The notes under the pieces: model-generated | What the model saw: only the letters and a program-made list of their open reading frames with translations | Database searches by the model: none | Told to the model about the DNA's origin: nothing | Origin: Hydrogenophaga sp. | GTDB lineage: Bacteria > Pseudomonadota > Gammaproteobacteria > Burkholderiales > Burkholderiaceae_C | Direction of reading: 5' to 3' | NCBI RefSeq assembly: GCF_030158645.1 | Contig: NZ_JAOASO010000162.1 | Location: 1 to 64,000 of the forward strand | DNA: 64,000 nucleotides | Translations under genes and position numbers: made by a program | Shown: in pieces, positions 35,484-44,623 of the stretch | Layout: each line of letters opens with the position of its first letter | Numbering within the stretch: position 1 is the first letter of the stretch

Positions 35484-36761
35484 TCAGTTCGGCGAGTAGG
35501 TGACGCGGTAGATCGCGCCGACGTAGTCGTCGGAGATCAGCAGCGAGCCGTCTTTCATGGGCGCCACATCCACCGGGCGGCCCTTGTACACACCGTTGCT
35601 GTCCAGCCAACCTTCGGCAAACACCTCGGACTTGCCGGCCGTGCCGTTGGCGTTGAGCGGGATGAAGTTGATCAGCGCGCCGGTGGCCTGGCTGCGGTTC
35701 CACGAGCCGTGCGAGGCCACGAAGATGCCGCCCTGGTACTTGGCCGGGAATTGCTTGCCGTTGTAGAAGGTCATGCCGAGCTGGGCCTGGTGGGCCGGGA
35801 ACTCCACCTGCGGGAAGACCGCGTTCGCGGGTTCCTTCATGTCCTTGAGGTCGGGCGCTGCGGCCGTGCCTGCCACCTTGAACTTGCCGTTCCAGTACGG
35901 GTAGCCGAAGTGCTCGCCGACCTTGGTGGCGCGGTTGAGTTCACCCGGTGGCACATCGTCGCCCAGGCCGTCGGTCTGGTTGTCCGTCCACCACACCGAC
36001 TTGTCCTTGGGGTTGATGTCCATGCCGACCGAGTTGCGCATGCCGCGCGAGAACACCTCGCGCTTGGAGCCGTCGAAGGCGTTCATGCGCACGATGCCGC
36101 CAATGCCGATCTTGTCGTACAGGTCGACCTTGCCGGCGGGCTGCACGTTGTGGGGCTGGCCCAGGGTCACATAGAGCATGCCGTCGTCGGCCACACGGCA
36201 GGTGCGAGCGCCGTGGTTGAACGACTCCTCTTCCACCGGAATCAGGCCGCCCTGGGGCACCACCTCGATCACGGCCACGTCCGGGCCTTCGTAGAAGAAC
36301 TCGGCGGCGGGGAAGTTGAGCACGCGGTTGTGTTCGACCACGACGAGGAAACCGTCCTTGGTCCAGCACACGCCGTTGGGCACCTTGAAGTTGATCGACG
36401 GTGCAAAGGGCTTGACCTCGTCAGCCGTGCCGTCGCCGTTGCGGTCGGTCACGGCCCACACGCGGGTTTTGCGGGTGCCCACGAAGAGCATGTTGGTGCT
36501 GGGGGCCACCGCCATATGGCGCGCGTCGGGCACCACGGCGTAGAGCTCGATCTTGAAGCCCGGCGGCAGCTTCACGGCCTTGAGGTTGGCCCGGATCGCA
36601 TCGGCATTTTTGCCTTCTTGCGGCACAGGCGGGATGTTCAGGTCGACGCCTGAAACCTTCATCTGCTTGAGCGTGGACAGGTTGTCCTTGCCTGCCTGGG
36701 CCAGGGCGCCCGTGACCATGCCGCAGGCCATCAAGGCCAGCAACAGTTTGCTGCTTTTCAT
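35484..36761 (-). CDS. PQQ-dependent sorbosone/aldose dehydrogenase family protein
   Basis: A 425-residue periplasmic quinoprotein of the soluble aldose/L-sorbosone dehydrogenase type, paralogous to the one at 8812-10041. Signal peptide at residues 1-21 (GALAQ). Matching blocks include LPPGFKIELYAVVPDARHMA, INFKVPNGVCWTKDG, the HGARTCRVADDGMLYVTLG strand and the closing SLLISDDYVGAIYRVTYS. It lacks the Cys pair of the other copy. AGGAGA precedes the ATG. Coded upstream of a cytochrome c and a PqqU-like receptor in the same direction, it appears to head a PQQ-acquisition and oxidation module. The substrate is unknown. Confidence 0.87.
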   Translation of the reverse strand: MKSSKLLLALMACGMVTGALAQAGKDNLSTLKQMKVSGVDLNIPPVPQEGKNADAIRANLKAVKLPPGFKIELYAVVPDARHMAVAPSTNMLFVGTRKTRVWAVTDRNGDGTADEVKPFAPSINFKVPNGVCWTKDGFLVVVEHNRVLNFPAAEFFYEGPDVAVIEVVPQGGLIPVEEESFNHGARTCRVADDGMLYVTLGQPHNVQPAGKVDLYDKIGIGGIVRMNAFDGSKREVFSRGMRNSVGMDINPKDKSVWWTDNQTDGLGDDVPPGELNRATKVGEHFGYPYWNGKFKVAGTAAAPDLKDMKEPANAVFPQVEFPAHQAQLGMTFYNGKQFPAKYQGGIFVASHGSWNRSQATGALINFIPLNANGTAGKSEVFAEGWLDSNGVYKGRPVDVAPMKDGSLLISDDYVGAIYRVTYSPN

Positions 36762-36787
36762 GTTTGTCTCCTCTGTGGGTTTTGGAA

Positions 36788-36809
36788 TCCCGAAAAGATC
36801 GTTTCGGGA
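36788..36809. promoter_or_regulatory. Inverted repeat upstream of quinoprotein gene
   Basis: TCCCGAAA, six bases, TTTCGGGA: a perfect 8-bp repeat ending 27 bases before the quinoprotein start codon. It fits an operator or a leader hairpin. Confidence 0.4.
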
Positions 36810-36912
36810 AAATCATTCTGAAGGGAAACATGAAATGCAGGCAAGCCGCGCGCGCGGTGGGGGTTTTGGTGTTGCGCCGCTCAGAATGCCGGTGCGACGT
36901 GCTAACGCATGC

Positions 36913-36930
36913 CCTCGAACCCCTTCGAGG
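36913..36930 (-). terminator. Hairpin after the 2-aminobenzoate operon
   Basis: A 7-bp stem CCTCGAA / TTCGAGG with a 4-base loop, 14 bases beyond the RidA-family stop. It has no U run, so it may be a weak or factor-assisted terminator. Confidence 0.4.
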
Positions 36931-36944
36931 TGGCTGGCGGTGGT

Positions 36945-37337
36945 TCAGTCTGGCACCACCGCCGTCACTTCAATCTCGACCTTCGCCCGCGCCTCCACCA
37001 GCGCGCTCACTTCCACGCAGGTCATGGCCGGGAAGTGCTTGCCCATGACCTCGCGGTAGGCCTCGCCGAGTTCGCGCAGGCGGTTGTTGTACTCCTCCCG
37101 GTCGGTGATGTACCAGGTCATGCGCACCATGTGCTGCGGCCCGGCGTCGGCGCAGGTCAGCACGTCTCGGATGTTGAGCAGCGCTTGCCGCGTCTGTGCG
37201 ATGAAGTCGTCGCTCTCGAATTGCTGGGCGCTGTTCCAGCCGATCTGGCCGCCGACGAAGACGTGGGTGCCGCGTGCGGCGATGCCGTTGGCATAGCCCC
37301 TGGGAGTGGCCCAGCCGGGCGGTTGCAGGTGTTTCAT
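36945..37337 (-). CDS. RidA (YjgF) family protein without the catalytic arginine
   Basis: A 130-residue RidA-fold protein, last gene of the 2-aminobenzoate operon. RidA proteins are trimers that hydrolyse enamine/imine intermediates. The family core is seen (GTHVFVGGQIGWN, LLNIRDVLTCADAGPQHMVR, VEIEVTAVVPD). At the place of the conserved Arg (E. coli CVEVARLPKD) this protein has CVEVSALVEA, so the arginine needed for 2-imino acid deamination is missing and it belongs to the non-RidA Rid groups. Position suggests it handles an imine formed after reduction of the 2-aminobenzoyl-CoA product. Start at 37337 (MKHLQPPGW), not the upstream 37382. Confidence 0.85.
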   Translation of the reverse strand: MKHLQPPGWATPRGYANGIAARGTHVFVGGQIGWNSAQQFESDDFIAQTRQALLNIRDVLTCADAGPQHMVRMTWYITDREEYNNRLRELGEAYREVMGKHFPAMTCVEVSALVEARAKVEIEVTAVVPD

Positions 37338-37347
37338 CTGGGTTGTC

Positions 37348-39003
37348 TCAGTGCTGTTGGATGGCTTGCTGTCTGAGCGCAAAGCGCTGCAGCTTGCCGG
37401 TTTCGGTGCGTGGGAGCTGGGTCACAAAGACCACCTCGCGCGGGTACTTGTAGGGCGCCAGGCTGTGCTTCACGTGGTCTTGAAGCACCTTTACCTGCGC
37501 GGCGTCGGCAACCTGGCCCGGCTTGAGCACCACGAAGGCCTGCACGATCTGGCCGCGCTCCTCGTCGGGCTTGCCCACCACGCCGCACTCGGCCACGGCC
37601 GGGTGCTCCAGCAGGGCGGCTTCCACCTCGGGGCCGGCCACGTTGTAGCCGGCGGTGATGATCATGTCGTCGGTGCGGGCCTGGTAGAAAAAGTAGCCGT
37701 CGGCGTCCATGCGGAAGGCGTCACCAGGGTGGTTCCAGCCGCCTTTCACATAGTTCGTCTGGCGCTCGTCGCCCAGGTAGCGGCAACCGGTGGGGCCGAT
37801 CACGGCGAGCTTGCCCACTTCGCCCACGGGCAGCGGCTCCCCGGCGTCGTTCACGACCCGCGCCTGGTAGCCCGGCACCACCTGGCCGATGGCACCTCGG
37901 CGCACCGACTCGGGCGGCGACGAGATGAAGATGTGGAACATCTCGGTGGCGCCAATGCCGTCGAGCATTTCAAGGCCGGTGGCTTCTTTCCAGAGCTGGC
38001 GCGTGGCGTCCGGCAGACCTTCGCCAGCGCTGACGCTGATGCGCAGCTTGCCGATGCCGTGCACTTGGGCGAAGGCCGCCATCTGGCGGTAGAAGGTGGG
38101 TGCGGTGTAGCAAATGGTGGCGCCCACGCGGATCATGAGCTGCACCATGCCCTCGGGCGTGTAAGGCACCGAAGGGAAATACACCGAGGCGCCCGCCCAC
38201 ATGGGAAACACCAGCAGACCACCCAGGCCGAAGGTGAAGGCCAGCGGCGGCGAGCCCATGACGATGTCGTCAGCCGTGGCGCGCAACACGTGGCGCGGCC
38301 AGGTTTCGCAGGCGGCGAGCACGTCGCGGTGGGTGTGCACGGCGGCCTTGGGCGTGCCGGTGGTGCCGGAGGTGAAGGCGAGCAGTGCAGCGTCGGTGGC
38401 GGCGGTGGGGCAGGGCGCGCTGTGCACGCATTGGCGACGCGCCATGGCCTCTAGCGAGTTGGGTGCGTCTGCGTCGGCGGTGTTGAACACCAGCATCGCC
38501 ATGCCGGCGGTCGATGGGTCGGCGGCGAGCGCGATCTTGAGTTCGTCCTGCAGTTTCACGTCGCACAGCGCGAGCACCGGCTGCGCCTTGTCGAGGATGG
38601 CGCCCAACTCTCGGGCGCGCAGCAGTGGCATGGTGGCGACCGCGACCAGCCCGGCCTGCACCGTGGCCAGCCAGGCCAGCGCCATGGCCACCGAGTTGCC
38701 GCCGCGCAGCAGCACGCGGTTGCCTGGCACCAGGCCCAGTTCCACCGTGAAGGCGTTGGCCAAGCGGTTCACCTCAAGCTGGGCCTGCGCATAGGTCAGG
38801 GTGCGATCGTCGCTGCGAAACAGCGGACGGTCGCCGTGGCCCGCCGCGAAGGCGCGATCAAACAGCGTCTGCACGGCGTTGACCTGAGCCGGGAACTGCA
38901 GCTCGGGGCGGTCAAAGCGCAGCTCGGGCCACTGCTCGGGCGGCGGCAGGCGGTCGTGCACGAAGGGGTCGACCTGGGCGGAAGGGACGGCGATGGGTTT
39001 CAT
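37348..39003 (-). CDS. abmG: 2-aminobenzoate-CoA ligase (probable)
   Basis: A 551-residue AMP-forming aryl-CoA ligase, expected to make 2-aminobenzoyl-CoA, the first step of the aerobic hybrid anthranilate pathway described in Azoarcus evansii. Motifs: [20 protein letters not shown] (ATP loop), [15 protein letters not shown] (adenine site), [19 protein letters not shown] (hinge) and [15 protein letters not shown] (catalytic Lys). The opening [18 protein letters not shown] is typical of benzoate/aminobenzoate-CoA ligases. Its ATG overlaps the stop of the acyl-CoA dehydrogenase gene by four bases, and the monooxygenase/reductase of the same pathway heads the operon, which makes the substrate assignment likely though not certain. 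Confidence 0.82.
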   Translation of the reverse strand: MKPIAVPSAQVDPFVHDRLPPPEQWPELRFDRPELQFPAQVNAVQTLFDRAFAAGHGDRPLFRSDDRTLTYAQAQLEVNRLANAFTVELGLVPGNRVLLRGGNSVAMALAWLATVQAGLVAVATMPLLRARELGAILDKAQPVLALCDVKLQDELKIALAADPSTAGMAMLVFNTADADAPNSLEAMARRQCVHSAPCPTAATDAALLAFTSGTTGTPKAAVHTHRDVLAACETWPRHVLRATADDIVMGSPPLAFTFGLGGLLVFPMWAGASVYFPSVPYTPEGMVQLMIRVGATICYTAPTFYRQMAAFAQVHGIGKLRISVSAGEGLPDATRQLWKEATGLEMLDGIGATEMFHIFISSPPESVRRGAIGQVVPGYQARVVNDAGEPLPVGEVGKLAVIGPTGCRYLGDERQTNYVKGGWNHPGDAFRMDADGYFFYQARTDDMIITAGYNVAGPEVEAALLEHPAVAECGVVGKPDEERGQIVQAFVVLKPGQVADAAQVKVLQDHVKHSLAPYKYPREVVFVTQLPRTETGKLQRFALRQQAIQQH

Positions 39004-40196
39004 TTCAAGGTCGCTTTTCCAAGGATCAGCAACTGCACCTCACTGGCGCCCTCGTAGATGCGCAGCGAGCGGATGTCGCGGTAGAGGCTCTCCACCTTCT
39101 GGCCCACCTGCACGCCACGCCCGCCGAACATCTGCAGTGCCATGTCGATCACGCGCTGCGCGTTCTCGGTGGCGGTGAGCTTGGCGGCGGCGGCCGCCGT
39201 GGTGTAAGCCGGTGTGCCCATGCCCTGGGTGGTGCTGCAGTCGCGCTGCCAGGCCGCGCGGTAGGTGAGCAGGGCGGCGGCGTCGACGAGGGCGCTCATC
39301 TCGCCCAGGCGGGCCTGCGTGAGCTGGAAGTCGGCCAGGGTCTGGCCGAACATCTTGCGGTGCTTGGCCTGCGCCACGGCCTCGGCCAACGCGCGGCGCG
39401 CCATGCCCAGCGCGGCGGCCGCCACCGAGGCGCGGAAGATGTCCAGCGTCTGCATGGCGAGCTTGAAACCGCCGTGCAGCGGGCCGACCATGGCGTCGCT
39501 GCCGAGCGCACAGTCGGCCAACCGCAGCGTGGCCAGCGGGTGCGGCGCCATCACGTGGATGTGTTCGCTGCTGTCCAGTCCGGGGGCTCCCGCGTCAACG
39601 ATGAAGGCGCTGATGCCGCGCGCACCGGCCTGCGGGTCGGTCTTGGCGAACACCACATAAAAGTCGGCCAGGTCGCCGTTGCTGATCCAGGTCTTGGTGC
39701 CGTTGAGCAGCCAGCCGCTGGTGGTCTGCACGGCCTGTGTGGCCATGGCCGCCACATCGGAGCCGGCGTCGGGCTCGCTGAGCGCGAAGGCCGCGATCTT
39801 CTGGCCGCTGGCCACGGCGTTGAGGTATTTCGCCTGCTGCGCCGGTGTGCCGGCGAGCGTGATCACGCCGCTGCCCAGACCCTGCATGGCGAACGCGAAG
39901 TCGGCCAGGGGCGAATGAAAGGCGAGCGTCTCGCGCAGGATCACCAGCGAGCGCGAATCCAGCGCGGGCAACTCGCCGCCGTGCGCGGCCGGCACGCAGT
40001 AGCGCAACCAGCCCGCATCACCCAGGCGCGCCACCCAGTCTTTGCACGCAGCGCGGTCGTCGCTCTCGTTCACGTCTTGCAGCGCGGCCCAGTCGGCCAG
40101 ACGCGGCGCCATGGCGCGGTGGTGCGCGTCGAAGAAGGGCAGTTCCCACTGCGATTGCGGTGGGTGCATGCCGTGGGGGTGTTCGAAGGCGACCAT
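39000..40196 (-). CDS. Acyl-CoA dehydrogenase of the 2-aminobenzoate operon
   Basis: A 398-residue FAD enzyme that would oxidise an alicyclic or ring-opened acyl-CoA in the pathway. The flavin and substrate signature is [20 protein letters not shown], with the second signature near the end ([20 protein letters not shown]). The catalytic Glu is probably in [11 protein letters not shown]. The start at ATG 40196 follows GGGAGA; the reading frame is open much further upstream into the hydratase gene, which is a shadow. It begins three bases after the hydratase stop and overlaps the ligase by four bases, so translation is coupled throughout. Confidence 0.88.
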   Translation of the reverse strand: MVAFEHPHGMHPPQSQWELPFFDAHHRAMAPRLADWAALQDVNESDDRAACKDWVARLGDAGWLRYCVPAAHGGELPALDSRSLVILRETLAFHSPLADFAFAMQGLGSGVITLAGTPAQQAKYLNAVASGQKIAAFALSEPDAGSDVAAMATQAVQTTSGWLLNGTKTWISNGDLADFYVVFAKTDPQAGARGISAFIVDAGAPGLDSSEHIHVMAPHPLATLRLADCALGSDAMVGPLHGGFKLAMQTLDIFRASVAAAALGMARRALAEAVAQAKHRKMFGQTLADFQLTQARLGEMSALVDAAALLTYRAAWQRDCSTTQGMGTPAYTTAAAAAKLTATENAQRVIDMALQMFGGRGVQVGQKVESLYRDIRSLRIYEGASEVQLLILGKATLK

Positions 40197-40198
40197 GT

Positions 40199-41053
40199 TC
40201 AGTCTCCCTGGAACTCTGGGCGTTGTTTGGCCGCGAACGCTTCGTAGGCGCGCTTGAAATCCTGCGTCTGCATGCAGATGGCCTGTGCCTGCGCTTCGGC
40301 CTCGATCGCCTGGTCCAGCGTCATGGCCCACTCCTGGTGCAGCATGGTCTTGGTCATGCCGTGTGCGAAGGTGGGGCCTTGCGCGAGCTGGGCGGCGAGC
40401 TGGTGCGCGGCGGTCAGCAGCGCGGCGTTCTCGTGCAGCGCGTTGAAGAAGCCCCAGGCGTGGCCCTCTTGCGCGGTCATGGCGCGGCCGGTGAACAGCA
40501 GTTCGCTGGCGCGGCCCTGGCCGATCATGCGCGGCAGCAGCGCGCAGGCACCCATGTCGGCACCGGCGAGGCCCACGCGGGTGAACAGGAAGGCCACCGT
40601 GGCTTGGGGCGTGCCCAGGCGCAGGTCGGAAGCCAGCGCCATCATGGCGCCGGCGCCGGCGCACACGCCATCCAGCGCGGCCACGATGGGCTGCGGGCAG
40701 GCGCGCATGGCGCTCACCAGCGCACCCGTCATGCGGGTGAAGGCCAGCAGCTCGGGCATGGTCATCCGGGTGAGCGGGCCGATGATCTCGTGCACGTCAC
40801 CGCCCGAGCAGAAGTTGTCGCCCGCGCCGGTGAGCACCACGGCCTTGATGTCGGTGCTTTTCTGCAGCGCCAGGAACCAGTCGCGCAGCTCGGCGTACGA
40901 CTCGAAGGTCAGCGGGTTCTTGCGCTCGGGCCGGTTGAGTGTGACGGTGGCCACGCCGCCGTTCACGCTGAGCGCGAAGTGGCTGGGGCGGGCATCGGCC
41001 ATGGCGGTGTACTGGCCGCGCATGGGGTTGTGGTCGGGGATGGGGTGTTTCAT
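40199..41053 (-). CDS. Enoyl-CoA hydratase/isomerase family protein
   Basis: A 284-residue crotonase-fold protein that probably hydrates or cleaves a ring-derived enoyl-CoA in the 2-aminobenzoate pathway. The oxyanion-hole motif is [20 protein letters not shown], and a second is [21 protein letters not shown] glutamate candidate for catalysis is in [13 protein letters not shown]. The chosen ATG (41053) overlaps the MarR stop by four bases; an internal ATG at residue 18 ([12 protein letters not shown]) would also fit the family's usual N-terminus, so the true start is uncertain by 17 residues. Confidence 0.85.
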   Translation of the reverse strand: MKHPIPDHNPMRGQYTAMADARPSHFALSVNGGVATVTLNRPERKNPLTFESYAELRDWFLALQKSTDIKAVVLTGAGDNFCSGGDVHEIIGPLTRMTMPELLAFTRMTGALVSAMRACPQPIVAALDGVCAGAGAMMALASDLRLGTPQATVAFLFTRVGLAGADMGACALLPRMIGQGRASELLFTGRAMTAQEGHAWGFFNALHENAALLTAAHQLAAQLAQGPTFAHGMTKTMLHQEWAMTLDQAIEAEAQAQAICMQTQDFKRAYEAFAAKQRPEFQGD

Positions 41054-41544
41054 GCTTCGATGCGCTGGTTGATATCGAGTTGATGCGCTTTCACCTTGCC
41101 CAGCAGCTTGTGCAGGCTCTCCAGGTCGCGCGGGCTCAGGCCTTCAAAGGCGTCCACGATCCAGGCCTCGTGCTGGCGCGCCATCTCGGCGAAGGTGGTG
41201 CGGCCAAGATCGGTGAGCGCCACGCGAAAGGCACGGCGGTCGCCGTCGACGTCCAGCCGCTCCACCAGGCCTTCGTTGACGAGCTGGTCGGTGATGCCGG
41301 TCACGTTGCCACCGGTGACCATGAGCCGGTGAGACAGCTCCTTCATCTTCAAACCCTCGGGATGGCGCTCCAGCTGGGCCATGAGGTCGAAGCGCGGCAG
41401 CGTGGTGTCGAACTGCTCGCGCAGGCCGGCGCGCACGCGCTTTTCGATCAGCTGCGAGCAGGTCAGCAGGCGCAGCCACAGGCGCAGCTCGTGCGCGTGT
41501 TCGCTGTGGGCGCGGGCTTCAAGATCCAGCGGAGAGGTGTTCAT
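41050..41544 (-). CDS. MarR-family regulator of the 2-aminobenzoate operon
   Basis: A 164-residue winged-helix dimeric regulator. The DNA-binding helix region is [20 protein letters not shown], followed by the wing [20 protein letters not shown]. MarR proteins in aromatic-CoA operons are commonly repressors released by the CoA-thioester pathway intermediate; that role is inferred here. The gene lies inside the operon, overlapping the monooxygenase stop and the hydratase start by four bases each, so the regulator is co-transcribed and could autoregulate the whole cluster. The start at 41544 is fixed by the overlap. Confidence 0.9.
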   Translation of the reverse strand: MNTSPLDLEARAHSEHAHELRLWLRLLTCSQLIEKRVRAGLREQFDTTLPRFDLMAQLERHPEGLKMKELSHRLMVTGGNVTGITDQLVNEGLVERLDVDGDRRAFRVALTDLGRTTFAEMARQHEAWIVDAFEGLSPRDLESLHKLLGKVKAHQLDINQRIEA

Positions 41545-43898
41545 GGTGTGTTCGCGTTGAGGGCTTGCTGGCGCGCGGTCTCGCGGTAGAGCTGGTCGCG
41601 CCCGCTCTCGTAGGGGTGCGGCCACCGCAGCGCACGGGTCTGCAGCTTGGCGGCTTCGTGCAGCGTCCAGGCCGGGTCGGCCAGGTGCGGGCGGGCCACG
41701 GCGCAGAGGTCGGCGCGGCCGGCGGCGATGATGCTGTTGGCGTGGTCGGCTTCTTGAATAGCTCCCACCGCCATGGTGAGGATGCCGGCCTCGTTGCGCA
41801 CGCGGTCGGCGAACGGGGTCTGGTACATGCGGCCGTAGACCGGCTTGGCCTGGCGCGTGGTCTGGCCCGAGGACACGTCGATCACGTCGCAGCCGGCGGC
41901 CTTGAACAGCCGGGCGATGGCCACCGCGTCGTCGGGTGTGTTGCCACCGGGTGCCCAGTCGTGCGCGGAGATGCGCACGCTCATGGGCCTCTCAGTCGGC
42001 CACGCGGCGCGCAGGGCGGTGAAGACCTCCAGCGGATAGCGGCAGCGGTTCTCCAGTGAACCGCCGTACTCGTCGGTGCGCAGGTTGGTCAGCGGGCAGA
42101 TGAAGGCCGAGAGCAGGTAGCCGTGGGCCGCGTGCAGTTCGAGCCAGTCGAAGCCGGCGGCGGCGGCGCGCTGCGTCGATTCGACGAAGGCCGCCATGAG
42201 TGCGTCCATGTCGGCGCGGGTCATGGCGCGGGGCACCTGGTTCTGTTCGCCATAGGGCACGGCGCTGGCCGAGATCAGGGGCCAGTTGCCGCTCTCCAGC
42301 GGTTCGTCGATGCGCTCCCACCCCAGTTGCGTGGAACCCTTGGGGCCGCTGTGGCCGAGCTGGATGCCGATATGGGCATGGCTGGCATGGGCGAAGTCCA
42401 CGATGCGCTTGAACCCGGCTTGCTGCGCGTCGTTCCACAGGCCGGGGCAGCCGGGTGTGATGCGGCCCTCGGGCGTGGGGCTGGTCATCTCCACCATCAC
42501 CAGCGCGGCACCGCCGAGCGCGCGCGCGCCCAGGTGCACCAGGTGGTAGTCGCCCACCGCACCGTCCACCGCGCTGTATTGCGCCATGGGCGAGACGACG
42601 ATGCGGTTCTTCAGCGTGAGGCCGCGCACCGTGAGCGGCAGCAGCATGGGCGGTGTGGGGTGTTTTTTTGCCGGCGTGCCGGGCTTGGCCTGTGCTTCCA
42701 GCCAGGCCTCATAGCCTTCCAGCCAGGCCGGATCGCGCAGGCGCAAATTCTCGTGGCTGATGCGCTGGCTGCGCGTGAGCAGCGAGTAGGCGAACTGCTC
42801 GACCTCCATGCCGGTGTAGCGGTCCACGTTCTCGAACCACTCGGTGGAGTTGCGCGCGGCGTTCTGGATCTTGAGCACTTCCACGCTGCGGCGCGCCTCG
42901 TAGCCCTGCAACACCTCGGCCACATCGGCGTTGGCGTGGCGCGTGAATTCGTTGGCCAGGTCGATCGCGTCTTCGAGCGCGAGCTTGGTGCCGCTGCCGA
43001 TGGAGAAGTGGGCGGTGTGGGCAGCGTCGCCCATGAGCACGACGGGTATCTGGCGACCTGCCACCTCGATTCGGTGTACCCATGTTTTGCAGATCACGCG
43101 AGGAAAGCGGATCCAGTTGGCCGAGCCGCGCAGGTGCTGCGCGTTGCTGATGAGCGCGTGGCCCTCCAGCCGCTCGGCGAACAGCTTCTCGCAAAACGCC
43201 ACGCCTTCTGCCTGCTCCATCTGGTCGATGCCGTGTGCCTTCCACACCGCTTCGGGTGTTTCCACGATGAAGGTCGAGGTCTCGCCGTCGAACTTGTAGG
43301 CGTGCGCCTGGAACCAGCCGTGCTCGGTCTGCACGAAATCGAAGGTGAAGGCGTCAAAGGTCTTCTTGGTGCCGAGCCAGACAAAGCGGCATTCGCGCGT
43401 GTCGATGTCGGGTTGGAAGGTCTCGGCGTAGCGGGTGCGGATGCGGCTGTTGAGGCCGTCGCTGGCGATCACGAGATCGGCGTTGTACTGGGCGGCTAGG
43501 GCCTGGTCGTCGGCCACGTCGGTCTCGAACACCAGATTCACACCGAGGGCGAGGCAACGGTCCTGCAGGATGTTGAGCAGCTTCTTGCGGCCGATGCCGC
43601 AGAAGCCGTGGCCGCCTGAGCGCACGCGCCCGCCCTTGTAGAAGACCTCGATGTCGTCCCAGTGGTTGAAGGCTTCGCCGATCAGCGAGGCCGACTCCGG
43701 GTCGGCCTCGCGCAGGTTGCCCAGCGTCTGGTCGGAGAGCACGACGCCCCAGCCGAAGGTGTCAAAGGGTCGGTTGCGTTCGACCACCGTCACGGTGAGC
43801 GAGGGATCGCGTCGCTTCATCAGCAGGGCGAAGTAAAGGCCGGCCGGGCCCCCGCCGATGCACAGGATGCGTTGGAGTGCCGAGTCTGGAGTGTTCAT
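41541..43898 (-). CDS. abmA: 2-aminobenzoyl-CoA monooxygenase/reductase (fusion)
   Basis: A 785-residue fusion that names the pathway. Residues 1 to about 395 form a flavin monooxygenase (FAD motif [19 protein letters not shown]; later [18 protein letters not shown]); residues from about 418 ([20 protein letters not shown]) to the end form an old-yellow-enzyme reductase with [18 protein letters not shown] and [15 protein letters not shown]. This combination is that of 2-aminobenzoyl-CoA monooxygenase/reductase and salicyloyl-CoA 5-hydroxylase fusions: it hydroxylates the ring and reduces it with NADH in one protein. The neighbouring aryl-CoA ligase and RidA-type protein favour 2-aminobenzoyl-CoA. 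First gene of the operon; the ATG at 43898 is fixed by an upstream in-frame stop. Confidence 0.88.
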   Translation of the reverse strand: MNTPDSALQRILCIGGGPAGLYFALLMKRRDPSLTVTVVERNRPFDTFGWGVVLSDQTLGNLREADPESASLIGEAFNHWDDIEVFYKGGRVRSGGHGFCGIGRKKLLNILQDRCLALGVNLVFETDVADDQALAAQYNADLVIASDGLNSRIRTRYAETFQPDIDTRECRFVWLGTKKTFDAFTFDFVQTEHGWFQAHAYKFDGETSTFIVETPEAVWKAHGIDQMEQAEGVAFCEKLFAERLEGHALISNAQHLRGSANWIRFPRVICKTWVHRIEVAGRQIPVVLMGDAAHTAHFSIGSGTKLALEDAIDLANEFTRHANADVAEVLQGYEARRSVEVLKIQNAARNSTEWFENVDRYTGMEVEQFAYSLLTRSQRISHENLRLRDPAWLEGYEAWLEAQAKPGTPAKKHPTPPMLLPLTVRGLTLKNRIVVSPMAQYSAVDGAVGDYHLVHLGARALGGAALVMVEMTSPTPEGRITPGCPGLWNDAQQAGFKRIVDFAHASHAHIGIQLGHSGPKGSTQLGWERIDEPLESGNWPLISASAVPYGEQNQVPRAMTRADMDALMAAFVESTQRAAAAGFDWLELHAAHGYLLSAFICPLTNLRTDEYGGSLENRCRYPLEVFTALRAAWPTERPMSVRISAHDWAPGGNTPDDAVAIARLFKAAGCDVIDVSSGQTTRQAKPVYGRMYQTPFADRVRNEAGILTMAVGAIQEADHANSIIAAGRADLCAVARPHLADPAWTLHEAAKLQTRALRWPHPYESGRDQLYRETARQQALNANTP

Positions 43899-43906
43899 GC
43901 CTAATT

Positions 43907-43934
43907 AGTTTAGACTTGAAATATTCAGCATCAA
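43907..43934 (-). promoter_or_regulatory. Candidate promoter/operator of the 2-aminobenzoate operon
   Basis: Read leftwards: TTGATG, 16 bases, TAAACT, the latter ending 8 bases before the monooxygenase ATG. The spacer contains TTTCAAGTCTAAACT, an imperfectly symmetric AT-rich stretch that would suit the operon's MarR protein. A start site at normal distance would fall almost on the ATG. Confidence 0.4.
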
Positions 43935-44016
43935 TCGGGTTTACCCGCATCGCCGACGTACCCCAGTCGGTATGGAGTACGCTGGTGCAACAACGAAACC
44001 CATTCAAGGAGACAAC

Positions 44017-44343
44017 ATGTCCCTGTACCGATTCAAATCCCGCGAAACCGGCGACCTGGTGATGCTGGAGCAGCACGGCAAGCGTCTCCTCGAAATTCTT
44101 GGCAAGGACCCCTCGGGCCCCGGCCTGGTGATGCACCAGCAGATGCCCGCCGCCATGCAATCGATCCGCGACGCCATCGTGACCGAAGAGGCCGATCAGA
44201 AGAAGCAGATCGAGGAAGCCGCGGCCCGCGGCGACGTGGCGCCGGTGTTCGATTCGGTGAGCCTGCGCATGCGCAGCGCGCCATTCATCGAGATGCTGGA
44301 GCGCTGCGAAAAAGCCGGGGTCGATATCGTCTGGGGGGTCTAG
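44017..44343 (+). CDS. DUF1840 family protein
   Basis: A 108-residue DUF1840 protein, a small family confined mostly to betaproteobacteria, function unknown. The opening LYRFKSRETGDLVMLEQHGK and the stretch GLVMHQQMPAAMQSIRDAI are characteristic, and the protein ends with the usual helix-forming segment MLERCEKAGVDIVWGV. AAGGAGA precedes the ATG at proper spacing. It is divergent from the 2-aminobenzoate operon across 118 bases, but there is no sign that the two are linked in function. Confidence 0.88.
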   Translation: MSLYRFKSRETGDLVMLEQHGKRLLEILGKDPSGPGLVMHQQMPAAMQSIRDAIVTEEADQKKQIEEAAARGDVAPVFDSVSLRMRSAPFIEMLERCEKAGVDIVWGV

Positions 44344-44623
44344 AAGAAGCACTCCCCGCTAGGAAAGAAGCGCCCCCCGCGCGGCTTCGCCGCTCCCCCC
44401 TCTCTCGCCTTCGGCGGGAGGGGGGCGACACCTGGGGCCGGCGGAGCCGGACCCTCGGTGTCCCTGGGGTGGGGCACGCGCGCCGGAGCGCTTGTGTGTG
44501 TCGACAGTGGGTGGCGATGCTCTGCTCCGAAGCGCGATGGCCGAACCCAGGATGCCGCGGAACCGGCTCCGCCGGGCCGCAGGCATCGCCCCCTTCAGGG
44601 GGGCGCGCGAAGCGCGGCAGGGG
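44344..44623. repeat. Palindrome-rich intergenic mosaic
   Basis: About 280 bases of short GC-rich palindromes: GCGG-CTTCG-CCGC at 44381-44393, a C-run/G-run hairpin around TCGCCTTCGGCGGGA at 44404-44418, and two inverted copies of CCGGCGGAGCCGG (44438-44450) and CCGGCTCCGCCGG (44563-44575), then a final CCCCCTTCAGGGGGGC. It resembles dispersed intergenic repeat units found in Comamonadaceae genomes and contains no gene. It may also end transcripts from both sides. Confidence 0.65.

Noticed and set aside
42123-43499. A 458-codon open frame antisense to the monooxygenase/reductase
   Set aside because: Shadow of a well-supported gene; no recognisable domain.
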